From Mycobacterium basiliense (lineage in GTDB: Bacteria; Actinomycetota; Actinomycetes; Mycobacteriales; Mycobacteriaceae): 64,000 nucleotides of DNA. The notes under the pieces were generated by a model that saw only the letters and a program-made list of their open reading frames with translations, was not told where the DNA came from and did no database searches. A program made the position numbers and the translations under genes. The stretch is taken from contig NZ_LR130759.1 of the NCBI RefSeq assembly GCF_900292015.1, positions 5,332,001-5,396,000 on the forward strand. Direction: 5' to 3'. Of this stretch, positions 16,822 through 25,772 are shown piece by piece. Each line of letters begins with the position of its first letter. Position 1 is the stretch's first letter.

Positions 16822-17304
16822 CTAGGAACCCTCGTCCAGGCCCGTCACCGAGGGATCGGCCATCAATCGGTCCAGGAATTCGCGCTGTCCCATGAGCAGC
16901 TTGGCTCGTGCCTGCGCCACCGGAAACCACCCGACCCGATCAACCTCAGGAAACTCCTGCCACGTGCCCGATCCCTTGGGCCATTCCAGCTCGAAGGTGT
17001 TGCTGCACACCTCGGCAATGTCGAGTTCGCATCCCACGGCGAAGACGGTCACCACCTTGCCGCCGGGTTGCTTGACTTGACCCAAATCGATTCGTGGTCC
17101 GTCCGGGACGGGCACACCGATCTCCTCGCAGAACTCGCGCTGGGCCGCCGGCCATGGATCTTCGTCGGTGTATTCACCCTTCGGGATCGACCAGGCTCCG
17201 GCATCTTTTCGGGCCCAGAACGGGCCCCCAGGATGGGCGATGAAGACCTCGACGACGCCGCGGCGGGCCCGGTGTAACAGCACACCCGCGCTGAGCCTGG
17301 GCAA
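16822..17304 (-). CDS. Nudix hydrolase (Rv3733c-like)
   Basis: A 160-residue Nudix protein. The box reads GEYTDEDPWPAAQREFCEEIG; the REFCEEIG catalytic half is perfect, but only four residues separate the Gly from the first Glu where the consensus has five. The start is TTG 17304, one base after the TAG of the tgs2 gene, which suggests translational coupling. Preceding strands (RGVVEVFIAHPGGPFWARKDAGAWSIPKG) fit a diadenosine-polyphosphate-type or sugar-nucleotide Nudix. The substrate is unknown. Confidence 0.87.
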   Translation of the reverse strand: MPRLSAGVLLHRARRGVVEVFIAHPGGPFWARKDAGAWSIPKGEYTDEDPWPAAQREFCEEIGVPVPDGPRIDLGQVKQPGGKVVTVFAVGCELDIAEVCSNTFELEWPKGSGTWQEFPEVDRVGWFPVAQARAKLLMGQREFLDRLMADPSVTGLDEGS

Positions 17305-17305
17305 G

Positions 17306-18664
17306 CTAGACCCCGACGGCCTGCTCCAGATCCTTCAGCGACGCCTCCAGGTGCAGCAGGAGACGCTGCAAGCTAGGCACGCTGCGTCGGCAGCCGACCA
17401 ACCCGAAATCGAGATTGCCCGCGTTGTTCACCACCGTGATGTTCAACGCCTGGCCGTCGGGGATGTTGGACAGCGGGTAGCTGCCGTCCAGCCGGGCTCC
17501 CCCGTAATACAGCGGCTCGCCACCGCCCGGCACGTTGGAAATCACGATGTTGAAGGGCGGCGGCATGGTCGACAGAAAGCCCGGTACCCCCGCCAGAGTG
17601 AGTGGCACCATGTTCACCGCCGACAACGCCAACACCTGTAGCCGCGGCAATTCGGAGAGCACCTTCTTGTTGCCGCTCATGGAGGCGCTGATGGTCTTGA
17701 CCCGCTCCGCGGGATCCTCGACGTTGGTGGCGAGGTTGCATAGGATGCTGCCGACCTGGTTGCCGCCGCTGTCGGCCTGGTCCTTCGAGCGCAGGCTTAC
17801 CGGGACCATCGCGATCAACGGCGCGTCCGGCAGCGCATTCTGTTCGAGCAGGTAGTAGCGCAGCGCACCCGCGCACATCGCCAGCACGGCGTCGTTGACG
17901 GTGACTCCGACCGCCTGTTTGACGGCCTTGATGCGCTCCATCGACCAGGATTGCGCGGCACACCGGCGCGCTCCGCCGATCTTGACGTTGAACATGGTGC
18001 GCGGCGCGGCGAACGGGAGCGTCAGCTGCTGTTCGAACAGCGCGGCACGAGCCAGCTTCAACGTCGAAGGGGCAAGTCCCGCAACCGATCCGGCCAGTTT
18101 GACCACGGAATTCAGCGGTGAGGAAGCGGCCGCCGGTGGGCGCGGCGGCCGAGGCAGGTTCCACATCGCGCGCACCTCGGCGTCGTCCGGGTCGACCGAA
18201 AGCGTGCGCTGCATCAACTTCATCGCCGAGACGCCGTCGATCATGGCGTGGTGCATCTTGGTGTACATGGCGAACCGGCCGTCACTGAGCCCCTCCACCA
18301 CGTACAGTTCCCACAGCGGGCGATGGCGATCCAGCAGGCTGGTATGCAACCTCGAGGTCAGCTCGAGCAAGTCACGAACCCGGCCAGGCGAGGGCAACGC
18401 CGAGCGCCGCACGTGGTAGTCCATGTCGACCTCGTCGTCGTAGGCCCACGCCACCCGGGCGATTCCGCCGCCGATCGTCGCGGGATGTTTACGAAACGTC
18501 GGCTGGAATTCTTCGTTGGCGACCAACGCGTCGTAGAAGTTCCGGACGAAGTCCGGACCGGCACCCTCCGGCGGCTCGAACAACGACAGGCCACCCACGT
18601 GCATGGGATGCTCCCGTGATTCGGCAAATAGAAACATCGAGTCGGTGGGCATCATCAATTCCAT
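17306..18664 (-). CDS. tgs2: Diacylglycerol O-acyltransferase / wax-ester synthase
   Basis: A 452-residue WS/DGAT. The acyltransferase motif HHxxxDG is at residues 138-144 (HHAMIDG). The C-terminal WES_acyltransf domain (FNIVISNVPGGGEPLYY) is complete. It esterifies diacylglycerol or fatty alcohols with acyl-CoA to make storage lipid. ATG 18664 is preceded directly by GAGGGG. By position (Nudix partner, divergent AraC) it is the tgs2/Rv3734c orthologue. A paralogue with the same motif spacing lies at 19868. The ORF extends to 18739 but the extra residues look non-coding. Confidence 0.92.
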   Translation of the reverse strand: MELMMPTDSMFLFAESREHPMHVGGLSLFEPPEGAGPDFVRNFYDALVANEEFQPTFRKHPATIGGGIARVAWAYDDEVDMDYHVRRSALPSPGRVRDLLELTSRLHTSLLDRHRPLWELYVVEGLSDGRFAMYTKMHHAMIDGVSAMKLMQRTLSVDPDDAEVRAMWNLPRPPRPPAAASSPLNSVVKLAGSVAGLAPSTLKLARAALFEQQLTLPFAAPRTMFNVKIGGARRCAAQSWSMERIKAVKQAVGVTVNDAVLAMCAGALRYYLLEQNALPDAPLIAMVPVSLRSKDQADSGGNQVGSILCNLATNVEDPAERVKTISASMSGNKKVLSELPRLQVLALSAVNMVPLTLAGVPGFLSTMPPPFNIVISNVPGGGEPLYYGGARLDGSYPLSNIPDGQALNITVVNNAGNLDFGLVGCRRSVPSLQRLLLHLEASLKDLEQAVGV

Positions 18665-18847
18665 CCCCTCATTAGACACCCGCCTGCTCGGCGTCGGCGC
18701 GCCCGTCCGGCTAAACCACACACGGCGCATTGGAAGCATGGCGCCCGCCTATCCCAGCGGTGTTTACGCCGGCGCCGGTTTCCCGACTGCGCTGGTCACC
18801 ACCTGAAGCGCTTGACACACCGACGCAATGTGCCCAGGGTCAACGGC

Positions 18848-19873
18848 ATGTCCGTGGTGCGCGGGACCGGGCTGTCCAACTACCCACGTCTGGTTGCCGA
18901 GTTGGGCGGTGACCCGACCAGCCTGCTGCGCGCGGCCGGCATCCGGGACCAAGACGTCGGCAACTACGATGCCTTCATCCCGTTCCGTGCGGCCATCCGA
19001 GCGATGGAATCGGCCGCAGAGTCCACGGCCACAGCGGATTTCGGCCGGCGATTGGCCCGGCGGCAAGGCATCGAGATACTGGGTCCGGTGGGCGTGGCGG
19101 CGCGGACCGCCGCGACCGTGGCCGACGCCCTAGCGATCTTCGACACCTTCATGGCGGCCTACAGTCCGGTGATCTCCATCCAGATCACACCGGGTGACCA
19201 TCCACACAGGTCATTCGTCGCCATCGAGTACCTGCTCGACGAGGCGATCCCGTGCCCCCAAACGATCGAACTGGCCCTGGGCGTTTCGCTCGGTGTTTTC
19301 CGCCTGCTGCTGGGCAGTGACTACGCCCCTCTGGCGGTGCACCTGCCCCACGACCCGCTGACTCCCCCGGCCGCCTACGTGCGGTACTTCGGGTGTACAC
19401 CGCACTTTGCCCAACCCAGGAGCGGATTCACCGTTCGTACCACCGACCTGAGCCGGCCGTTGAATCGCGACGACATCGCCCACCGCGCCGTGGTCGACTA
19501 CCTGAGCAGCGTCACCCCGCTCGGCGCCGGCATCGTCGAATCGGTGCGCACCATCGTTCGCCAGCTACTGCCCACCGGGGCGGCGACGGTCGATGTGGTC
19601 GCCGAGCAATTCCATCTGCATCCAAAAACATTGCAACGCAGGCTTGCCGACGAAGGCACTACCTTTGCCGCACTCGTCGACGAGGTCCGCAAAGGGGCCG
19701 CCGATCGCTACCTTAGGACCACTGCAATCAGCCTGTCGCATCTGGCCCGTGAGCTGGGCTACGCCGAGCAAAGCGTGCTGACTCGTTCGTGCAAACGCTG
19801 GTTCGGAGCGGGCCCGGCGGCCTACCGCAGGGGTCTTCGATCCAAATCGCCGCGGAAATTCGATGCGTCATAG
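18848..19873 (+). CDS. AraC-family transcriptional regulator (Rv3736-like)
   Basis: A 341-residue regulator with an N-terminal Arabinose_bd-like domain (about 15-205) and a C-terminal AraC helix-turn-helix pair (about 235-330: VDVVAEQFHLHPKTLQRRL and LSHLARELGYAEQSVLTRS). ATG 18848 has AGGG eight bases upstream; a TTG at 18812 would give 353 residues, the length I recall for Rv3736. It sits between two WS/DGAT genes, divergent from tgs2 across 183 bp, so it may control storage-lipid genes (inference). Its stop overlaps the end of the convergent WS/DGAT gene. Confidence 0.9.
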   Translation: MSVVRGTGLSNYPRLVAELGGDPTSLLRAAGIRDQDVGNYDAFIPFRAAIRAMESAAESTATADFGRRLARRQGIEILGPVGVAARTAATVADALAIFDTFMAAYSPVISIQITPGDHPHRSFVAIEYLLDEAIPCPQTIELALGVSLGVFRLLLGSDYAPLAVHLPHDPLTPPAAYVRYFGCTPHFAQPRSGFTVRTTDLSRPLNRDDIAHRAVVDYLSSVTPLGAGIVESVRTIVRQLLPTGAATVDVVAEQFHLHPKTLQRRLADEGTTFAALVDEVRKGAADRYLRTTAISLSHLARELGYAEQSVLTRSCKRWFGAGPAAYRRGLRSKSPRKFDAS

Positions 19874-21226
19874 ACCGACTGCGCGCTCGAGTTCCTTCAG
19901 CGACGTCTCCAGGTGACCAAGCACCCGCTGCAAGTGCGGGACGCTGCGGCGGCAGCCGACGAGCCCAAAGTCGAGCGAGTCGGCAGTGCCGGTCAAGGTG
20001 ATGTTGAGCGCCTGACCATTAAGCGTCAGCGACATCGGATAGTTGCCGACTAGCCGGGCGCCGTTGAAGTATCGCGGCTCGCGCACACCGGGAACGTTGG
20101 AGATGCACACATTGAACGGCGGCGGCGTCGCCTGGGCCAACCCGGGCAGGGCGTTGAGCGCGGCCGGACTCAGCAACAGCAAGGACAGCGCCAACGCCTG
20201 GGCCCGAGGTAGTTGCGACAGCACCTTCTTGTTGGCACGCATCGAAGTGTGGATGGCGGCAAGTCGGTCCGCCGGATCATCGAGATGGGTGGCCAAGTTG
20301 CACAGCACGCTACCGACCATGTTGCCGCCAACCGCGTCTCGGTCGTTGCGCAGACTCACCGGAACCATCGCCACCAGCGGTGTGTCCGGCAATGCCTCGT
20401 TGTCATCAAGGTAGGCGCGCAGCGCACCCGCACACATCGCCAATACGACGTCGTTAAGACTCACCCCTGCAGCGTCTTTGACCGTGATGATCCGATCGAG
20501 GTCCCATGACTGCGCCGCGCAGCGCCGGGCTCCCCCGACGGGAACGTTGAGCATGGTGCGCGGGGTCCCGAAGGGCAAGGTCAGCTGCTGTTCGAGCAGC
20601 GCAGACCGCGCCAACCGCAGCGTCGACGGGGCCAGCCCGGCAACGGATCCCAGCATGCCCCCAACTCGTTGCAGACGTCCGCGAAGGTCTTGACCGCGCG
20701 GCTCGCGCGCGGGTCCCGGCGTCCAGGCCGTGCGGAAGTCGGTGTCGGCGGGATCCGCCGGGAGCGACTGGCGCATCAACGCAAGCCCCGACACGCCGTC
20801 GATCAGCGCGTGATGCATCTTCGAGTAGATGGCAAATCGCCCATCCGTGAGGCCCTCGATCACATGCGTTTCCCATAGCGGACGATGCCGATCGAGCAGA
20901 TTGGCGTGCAACCTCGAGGTCAGCTCCAGCAGTTCGCGCACCCGCCCCGGCGCCGGCAGCGCAGAGCGCCTGACGTGATAGCCGAGGTCGACGTCGTCAT
21001 CGATGGACCAGCCGATGTTGGTCAGTGCGCCGTGAAAAGAGGTGGGGCGCTTGCGGAACAGCGGGGCCACGTCGCGGCACTCGAGCATCGCCTGGTGGGT
21101 GTCGCGCACAAAGGAGTGTCCGGCACCGGCGGGCGGCTCGAACAGCTGTAACGAGCCGACGTGCAGCGGATGCTCGCGCGATTCCGCTGACAAGAACAGC
21201 GCGTCGACCGGTGACATCAGTTCCAT
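19868..21226 (-). CDS. Wax ester synthase/diacylglycerol acyltransferase (Rv3740c-like)
   Basis: A 452-residue WS/DGAT paralogous to the tgs2 product, with identical length and motif position (HHALIDG, 138-144) and the same conserved blocks (LTSRLHANLLDRHRPLWE; CISNVPGVREPRYFNGARL). ATG 21226 has GAGGAG upstream. It is followed upstream by the Baeyer-Villiger monooxygenase on the same strand (38 bp apart), suggesting an operon. It uses acyl-CoA to form wax esters or triacylglycerol at the membrane or lipid-body surface. Confidence 0.92.
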   Translation of the reverse strand: MELMSPVDALFLSAESREHPLHVGSLQLFEPPAGAGHSFVRDTHQAMLECRDVAPLFRKRPTSFHGALTNIGWSIDDDVDLGYHVRRSALPAPGRVRELLELTSRLHANLLDRHRPLWETHVIEGLTDGRFAIYSKMHHALIDGVSGLALMRQSLPADPADTDFRTAWTPGPAREPRGQDLRGRLQRVGGMLGSVAGLAPSTLRLARSALLEQQLTLPFGTPRTMLNVPVGGARRCAAQSWDLDRIITVKDAAGVSLNDVVLAMCAGALRAYLDDNEALPDTPLVAMVPVSLRNDRDAVGGNMVGSVLCNLATHLDDPADRLAAIHTSMRANKKVLSQLPRAQALALSLLLLSPAALNALPGLAQATPPPFNVCISNVPGVREPRYFNGARLVGNYPMSLTLNGQALNITLTGTADSLDFGLVGCRRSVPHLQRVLGHLETSLKELERAVGL

Positions 21227-21264
21227 CGTGTGCTCCTCATCAGTGCTCGGGCCGTCGCCGCCTC

Positions 21265-22761
21265 TCAGCCCGTCAATGCCAGCTCTCGGGTGCTGGTGGT
21301 GGCCGACGTTGCGAATTGCAGGTGGTCATCGTCGACCGGGCCGTCGCGCAACATCTTTCGATCCGCGCGGTAGTCCATGCAGGTACGCCATACTCCTTCG
21401 GCGCCCTGGTGGGGGAACAGTCCGGCCGCTCGTTGGACATAGCCGGAAGTAACTTCCAACAGCGGCCGGGTCGGCATCTCGGCGGGCAGCTGCGGGTAGC
21501 AGATGGTGTGACCGTTCCTGTCCATATGGGCCAGCAACCGGCAGAAGTGTTCGCATACCAGCCCGACCTTCAGCGTCCATGACGAGTTGGTGTAGCCGAA
21601 CATGTAGGCGAAGTTGGGGACGTCATTGAGCAGGAAGCCCTTGAATGCCACCTTTTCCGCAACGTTGACCGCCACGCCGTCCACCGAGAGCTTGATGCCG
21701 CCGAAGGCCAGCAGGTTCAGACCGGTGGCGGTGATGATGATGTCGGCTTCCAACTCGCGCCCGGATTGCAGCCGGATGCCCCGCTCGGTGAAGGTGTCGA
21801 TGGCGTCGGTGACCACCGACGCTCGACCGGCACGGATGGCCTTGAACATGTCGGCGTCGGGCACCGCGCACAGCCGCTGATCCCAGGGGTTGTAGGAGGG
21901 CCGGAAGTGCTCGTCGACCGGATAGCCCTTCGGTAGCTGCTTGGCGTTGAGGTAACGAATCAGGCGCCGGGCAGCCCGAGGGTACTGCTGGCAGAGCCGC
22001 CAGACCAGCCGCTGTTTGGCGACGTTCTTCGTCCGGGTGACGGCGTAGGCTCGATCGCGGCCGACCAGCTTGGGCAGAGTGTTGGCGATGCGGTCCTCCG
22101 ACGGCACCGGCAGGATGTACGTCGGTGAACGTTGCAGCATGGTCACGTGCCCGGCGGTCTCGGCCATGGCCGGTACCAAGGTGACAGCCGTCGCGCCACT
22201 GCCGATGACCACCACTCGCTTGCCGCGGTAGTCCAGGTCCTGCGGCCAATGCTGCGGATGCACGATCTGTCCGGTAAACCGCTCCCGCCCGGGGAATTCC
22301 GGCGTATAGCCTTCGTCGTAGCGGTAGTAGCCGCTGGCGCAAAAGAACCATCGGCAGCTCATGGTCACGTGTTCGCCGGTTGCCACCCGCTCGACCTGCA
22401 CCAGCCAGCGGGCATCCGCAGAGGACCAGGAAGCGTCGATAACTTTGTGCCCGAATCGGATTGACTTGGCGATGTCGTTCTCGACCACGGTTTCTCGCAG
22501 GTAGGACATGATGGCGCCGGCACTGGCGATCGCCTTCTCGTTTTCCCACGGCTTGAACTCGTAGCTGAACGTGTGCAGATCGGAGTCCGAGCGGATCCCC
22601 GGATACCGGAACAGGTCCCACGTGCCGCCAATGTCTGCGCGGGCCTCCACGATCGCGAACGTCGTGCCCGCCCGCATGCTCTGCAGGTAGTAGGCAGCGC
22701 CGATGCCTGAGATGCCGGCGCCAACGATCAACACGTCGACGTGTTCGATGCTGGAGTTCAT
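21265..22761 (-). CDS. FAD-dependent Baeyer-Villiger monooxygenase, EthA-like
   Basis: A 498-residue flavoprotein with FAD motif GAGISGIG (14-21), the Baeyer-Villiger fingerprint FTGQIVHPQHWP (162-173) and NADPH motif GSGATA (187-192). It strongly resembles EthA, the activator of ethionamide, along its whole length (FRYPGIRSDSD; YNPWDQRLC; TATGLNL). ATG 22761 has AGGA seven bases upstream. By position it corresponds to Rv3741c/Rv3742c, which I recall as two adjacent pieces in M. tuberculosis; here the gene is whole. It inserts oxygen next to ketones; the natural substrate is unknown. Confidence 0.92.
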   Translation of the reverse strand: MNSSIEHVDVLIVGAGISGIGAAYYLQSMRAGTTFAIVEARADIGGTWDLFRYPGIRSDSDLHTFSYEFKPWENEKAIASAGAIMSYLRETVVENDIAKSIRFGHKVIDASWSSADARWLVQVERVATGEHVTMSCRWFFCASGYYRYDEGYTPEFPGRERFTGQIVHPQHWPQDLDYRGKRVVVIGSGATAVTLVPAMAETAGHVTMLQRSPTYILPVPSEDRIANTLPKLVGRDRAYAVTRTKNVAKQRLVWRLCQQYPRAARRLIRYLNAKQLPKGYPVDEHFRPSYNPWDQRLCAVPDADMFKAIRAGRASVVTDAIDTFTERGIRLQSGRELEADIIITATGLNLLAFGGIKLSVDGVAVNVAEKVAFKGFLLNDVPNFAYMFGYTNSSWTLKVGLVCEHFCRLLAHMDRNGHTICYPQLPAEMPTRPLLEVTSGYVQRAAGLFPHQGAEGVWRTCMDYRADRKMLRDGPVDDDHLQFATSATTSTRELALTG

Positions 22762-22932
22762 TTCGTGTCCTGTTCGGGTTGGGTTGCCCTGGGGACCTCG
22801 GTGTCCGAAGAGCGGTGGGATTAACCACTGAGAACACTTTGCGGCGGCACAGGGGCCCAGGTCTTGACAATAGAAGACAGGTTTTTAACATTTCAGGACA
22901 CGCTCGGCGGGTCCAGCGGAACAGCAACGCTC

Positions 22933-23727
22933 CTAGCCGGCCACAAACTCGGGACGCAACACCGAACTGAGGGCAGAAAGCGGGATGTGCGCTTGAACGG
23001 TCCCGCCGTCCAGGTACCACTGCATCACTCCCGGGGTGAAGTTGACCGGTTCGTCATGACCCACCGGGTAGTCCGGCATGTAGAGAATCAATTCCCCGGG
23101 CGCTAGCGCCCACGCCCGGTAGGCACCGGAATAGACCTTGTCCGGAGTCCAGCGATCGATGACGAATGGGTACGTTCCCGGGTCATGCAGTGGCGGAGCC
23201 TGATCGAGCGCAGTCTCGACGAACGGCCGTGCCAGCGGTGGGATAGCGGTGAGCGGATCCGACGTGGTCAGATCAGCAAGCTGCACTCGCCTGCCGGCGG
23301 CCAGGTCGAACGCGAAGGTGCGGTAGGCGTTGTTGGGCTTGGGCCCGTCGGCGTGGTAGACCTCGTGGAACACCACGCTCAGTAGGCCGGCGTGTTCAAA
23401 AACCTGGTAGTTCTCCTCACCGAAGCTGTCCGCGACCATGCGAGCGTTGGCGGTCCGCCAGTTGTTGACCAGGGTGCGTAGGTAGTCCCGAACCACTGGG
23501 CCCGCGGTCGGGTTGTCGACCAGCTCGCCGGGTACGGCGACTTTGATGTCGCGGACGGCGTTGCGTTCGGAGACCGCCGTGGTGTGGCAGTACTGGCCGT
23601 CCCATTCGCCGGCCAACTCGCCACAAAACGACGCGGCCGATGCATGCGCGGTGAACGCATTGGACAGGGTCGCCGCTGCAAACGCCGCCACCAAGGACAC
23701 CGTCGCGACGAGGCGCTGGATCACCAT
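22933..23727 (-). CDS. MPT64-like secreted protein (DUF3298/RsiV-type domain)
   Basis: A 264-residue exported protein. Residues 1-31 form a signal peptide (VATVSLVAAFAAATLSNAF then AHASA). The mature N-terminus, FCGELAGEWDGQYC, resembles that of MPT64 (paired Cys around a Gly-rich turn), and the C-terminal half carries the DUF3298 pattern (YRTFAFDLAAGRRVQLADL; ELILYMPDYPVG). ATG 23727 lies 22 bp after the Mce-associated gene on the same strand, so it is the last gene of the mce operon. MPT64 is a secreted antigen of unclear mechanism; the role here is unknown. Confidence 0.75.
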   Translation of the reverse strand: MVIQRLVATVSLVAAFAAATLSNAFTAHASAASFCGELAGEWDGQYCHTTAVSERNAVRDIKVAVPGELVDNPTAGPVVRDYLRTLVNNWRTANARMVADSFGEENYQVFEHAGLLSVVFHEVYHADGPKPNNAYRTFAFDLAAGRRVQLADLTTSDPLTAIPPLARPFVETALDQAPPLHDPGTYPFVIDRWTPDKVYSGAYRAWALAPGELILYMPDYPVGHDEPVNFTPGVMQWYLDGGTVQAHIPLSALSSVLRPEFVAG

Positions 23728-23749
23728 GGGCTGGTTCCGACCGGTCGGT

Positions 23750-24487
23750 TCAGAGCAGCTGGACTTTGCTTGCCCGCCAGCGGCCATCGATCTTCTCCAT
23801 CGTCATCTTGATCCTGCTGCGGTCGATCCGCGGATCTGGCACCGCCAGGTTGGTCACCGTCTGGTCGACAAAGACCAGCACGACAACCTTGTCCATCGAT
23901 TCCGAGGCGATGGCCGAGTCCACCACCACTCCGTGTGCGGTCGCCCTGTTGTCGATCAGCAGCTGCCGCAGCTGCACGCTGGACTGCGTGTACATGTCCT
24001 TGAACTCGCCCGTCGCACCGTCGAGCACCTGCCGGAAGTTTTCGTCGACATTGTTGGAATCGATGCTGGTGAGCACCTGCGCGTAGTTGATGGCCGCTTG
24101 TTGAGCTTGCTCGCCGGCGAGTTTGATTTGGTGGGCTTGCCACTGCCGCCAGCCCAGGAACCCGGAAACCGACAGTGAAGCAACGAGTAACACCGGAAGC
24201 GCGCTTCGGCGCACACGCCGCCCCCACCGCCGCAGGCCATGCCTGTCCGGGTCGCTGTCGCCGCGCTTGGTGGTGAAGAGCTCGCCGTCGTTCTCCGACT
24301 CCGGGCCATTGGGATCATCGGCGTCATTGGAATCATCGGGGTCGCCCGGCGTTTCGGCGTCCTCGGCATGTCCGCCAGTGTCGGTGTCGGTCAACGCGAC
24401 ATCATCGCTTACCGCTTCGGCATTTTCCTCCCCGTCGGCTTCCGGATCGGCTTCGGTATTGAGGTGTTTTCCGGTCGTCGCAGCCAC
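23750..24487 (-). CDS. Mce-associated membrane protein
   Basis: A 245-residue protein with a long acidic cytoplasmic head (about residues 1-80, Asp/Glu rich), a basic patch (LRRWGRRVRR), one membrane span (LPVLLVASLSVSGFLGW, about 98-114) and an extracytoplasmic domain of ~130 residues ending in RWRASKVQLL. This is the layout of the Mas proteins encoded after mceF. Mas proteins are thought to stabilise or assist Mce transporters. GTG 24487 has GAAGGAG six bases upstream; the open frame upstream of it (to 24559) is unlikely to be translated. Confidence 0.87.
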   Translation of the reverse strand: MAATTGKHLNTEADPEADGEENAEAVSDDVALTDTDTGGHAEDAETPGDPDDSNDADDPNGPESENDGELFTTKRGDSDPDRHGLRRWGRRVRRSALPVLLVASLSVSGFLGWRQWQAHQIKLAGEQAQQAAINYAQVLTSIDSNNVDENFRQVLDGATGEFKDMYTQSSVQLRQLLIDNRATAHGVVVDSAIASESMDKVVVLVFVDQTVTNLAVPDPRIDRSRIKMTMEKIDGRWRASKVQLL

Positions 24488-24521
24488 ACTCTGCTCCTTC
24501 TCTTTGGAAGTGGGCCAATTG

Positions 24522-25772
24522 TCAATGAGGTGGTTCGATCGGCAGCACGGGTCCGCCATAGGGAGTTGGAATTGTGTAGCGTCCCTTCGGTGTTGGATCG
24601 GTCCGTCTGCCTAAGTCGGCACCGGGTGGCGGGCCGGCGGTGTCGTCTCCACCGGGCCGTGGCGCATTCTTGGCTCCCCGGATCAGCACCGCCGGGTCGG
24701 TATCGCGGCAGTAGGTGTACATAAAGGGCTCGGGGTAGTCAGCCGATGAAGGCACGTGCGCCGGTGTGCCGTAGTCGCATGCGTAGCGGGGATAGAGATC
24801 GGCCGTCCCCCATGCGCCGTGGTCATGAATGATGCTGGCGAGTGCATCCAGCGCCGATCCACGATAGTTGGGGAATAGCGCGTCGAGTGCGGGCACCCGC
24901 AGGTATAGCAGCTGCGCGGCGGTGACCATGCTGCCCAGCAGCGCGACCATGGTCTCGGAGTTGTCCGCGAACATGCTGTCGACCGCCGACAGGGTGTGCG
25001 GTGTCTGCTCGGTCAGGCGCCGATAGCCGCCCTGCATCCCAGCCAGGCCGGCCAGGGTCCGGTTGAGATCGACTGTGGCCGCAGCCAATCCGGCGTTCTT
25101 ATCTGCGGCCATGGTCAGTACCACACGACTGGTCCTGAGCATGCTGGTGGTTTCGGGCAGCACCGAATCGAGGGTGGAGAGCAGCAAGGACCCCCCGTCG
25201 ACAAGAGCGGCCAGCTTTCGCGGTCCCTCGCTGCTCAGGCTCAATTCCTGCTTGATCAGCTCGATTTTGCCGGGATCGACCTGCGCCAGCATCCCGTCGG
25301 CATCACCGAGCAACTGGGCCAAACTGAGCGGGACGGTGGACCGCCCCAACTCGATGACGCTGCCGTCGTGCAAATATGGTCCCGCATCGGATTGCGCTTC
25401 GAAGTTGAGGTATTGCTCGCCGGCCGGCGACAGCGCTGACACGTGAACGCCGCTGGAAGCCGGGATTTTTACCCGCGACGTGACGGTGGCGACGGCGTTA
25501 ACGCCGCTGTCGGTGATCTGCAGTGACTGCACGCGGCCGACGCGCACGCCGCGCAGCGTAACGTCCTGATTCGGTAGCAGGCCACCGGATTCCGGCAGCT
25601 TTACCGTGACACGGTAGGTGGAGTCGAAGGGGCTCGCACGTAGGGTTCCGACCAGCAGGTAGGCGGTTGCCACGACCAAGGTCGCCACCAGTCCCGCCAC
25701 CGACAGCCAGGTCCGCCGACGATGAGCGGCCCGTACGAACGCGACGACGGCATTGGCGGCGGTCGTGATCAT
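24522..25772 (-). CDS. mceF: Mce family protein MceF
   Basis: A 416-residue Mce protein. An N-terminal span (LSVAGLVATLVVATAYLLVG) anchors it; the MlaD/Mce domain covers about residues 47-120 (SGGLLPNQDVTLRGVRVGRVQSL). A long helical middle and a Pro/Gly-rich tail ending in PVLPIEPPH follow. It is sixth of the six Mce subunits, overlapping the MceE stop by 4 bp. Mce subunits form a hexameric tunnel across the periplasm for lipid import. Confidence 0.92.
   Translation of the reverse strand: MITTAANAVVAFVRAAHRRRTWLSVAGLVATLVVATAYLLVGTLRASPFDSTYRVTVKLPESGGLLPNQDVTLRGVRVGRVQSLQITDSGVNAVATVTSRVKIPASSGVHVSALSPAGEQYLNFEAQSDAGPYLHDGSVIELGRSTVPLSLAQLLGDADGMLAQVDPGKIELIKQELSLSSEGPRKLAALVDGGSLLLSTLDSVLPETTSMLRTSRVVLTMAADKNAGLAAATVDLNRTLAGLAGMQGGYRRLTEQTPHTLSAVDSMFADNSETMVALLGSMVTAAQLLYLRVPALDALFPNYRGSALDALASIIHDHGAWGTADLYPRYACDYGTPAHVPSSADYPEPFMYTYCRDTDPAVLIRGAKNAPRPGGDDTAGPPPGADLGRRTDPTPKGRYTIPTPYGGPVLPIEPPH

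Noticed and set aside
20454..22461. Several plus- and minus-strand frames opposite the WS/DGAT and monooxygenase genes
   Set aside because: They mirror the codon-position GC of the real genes and have no conserved motif.
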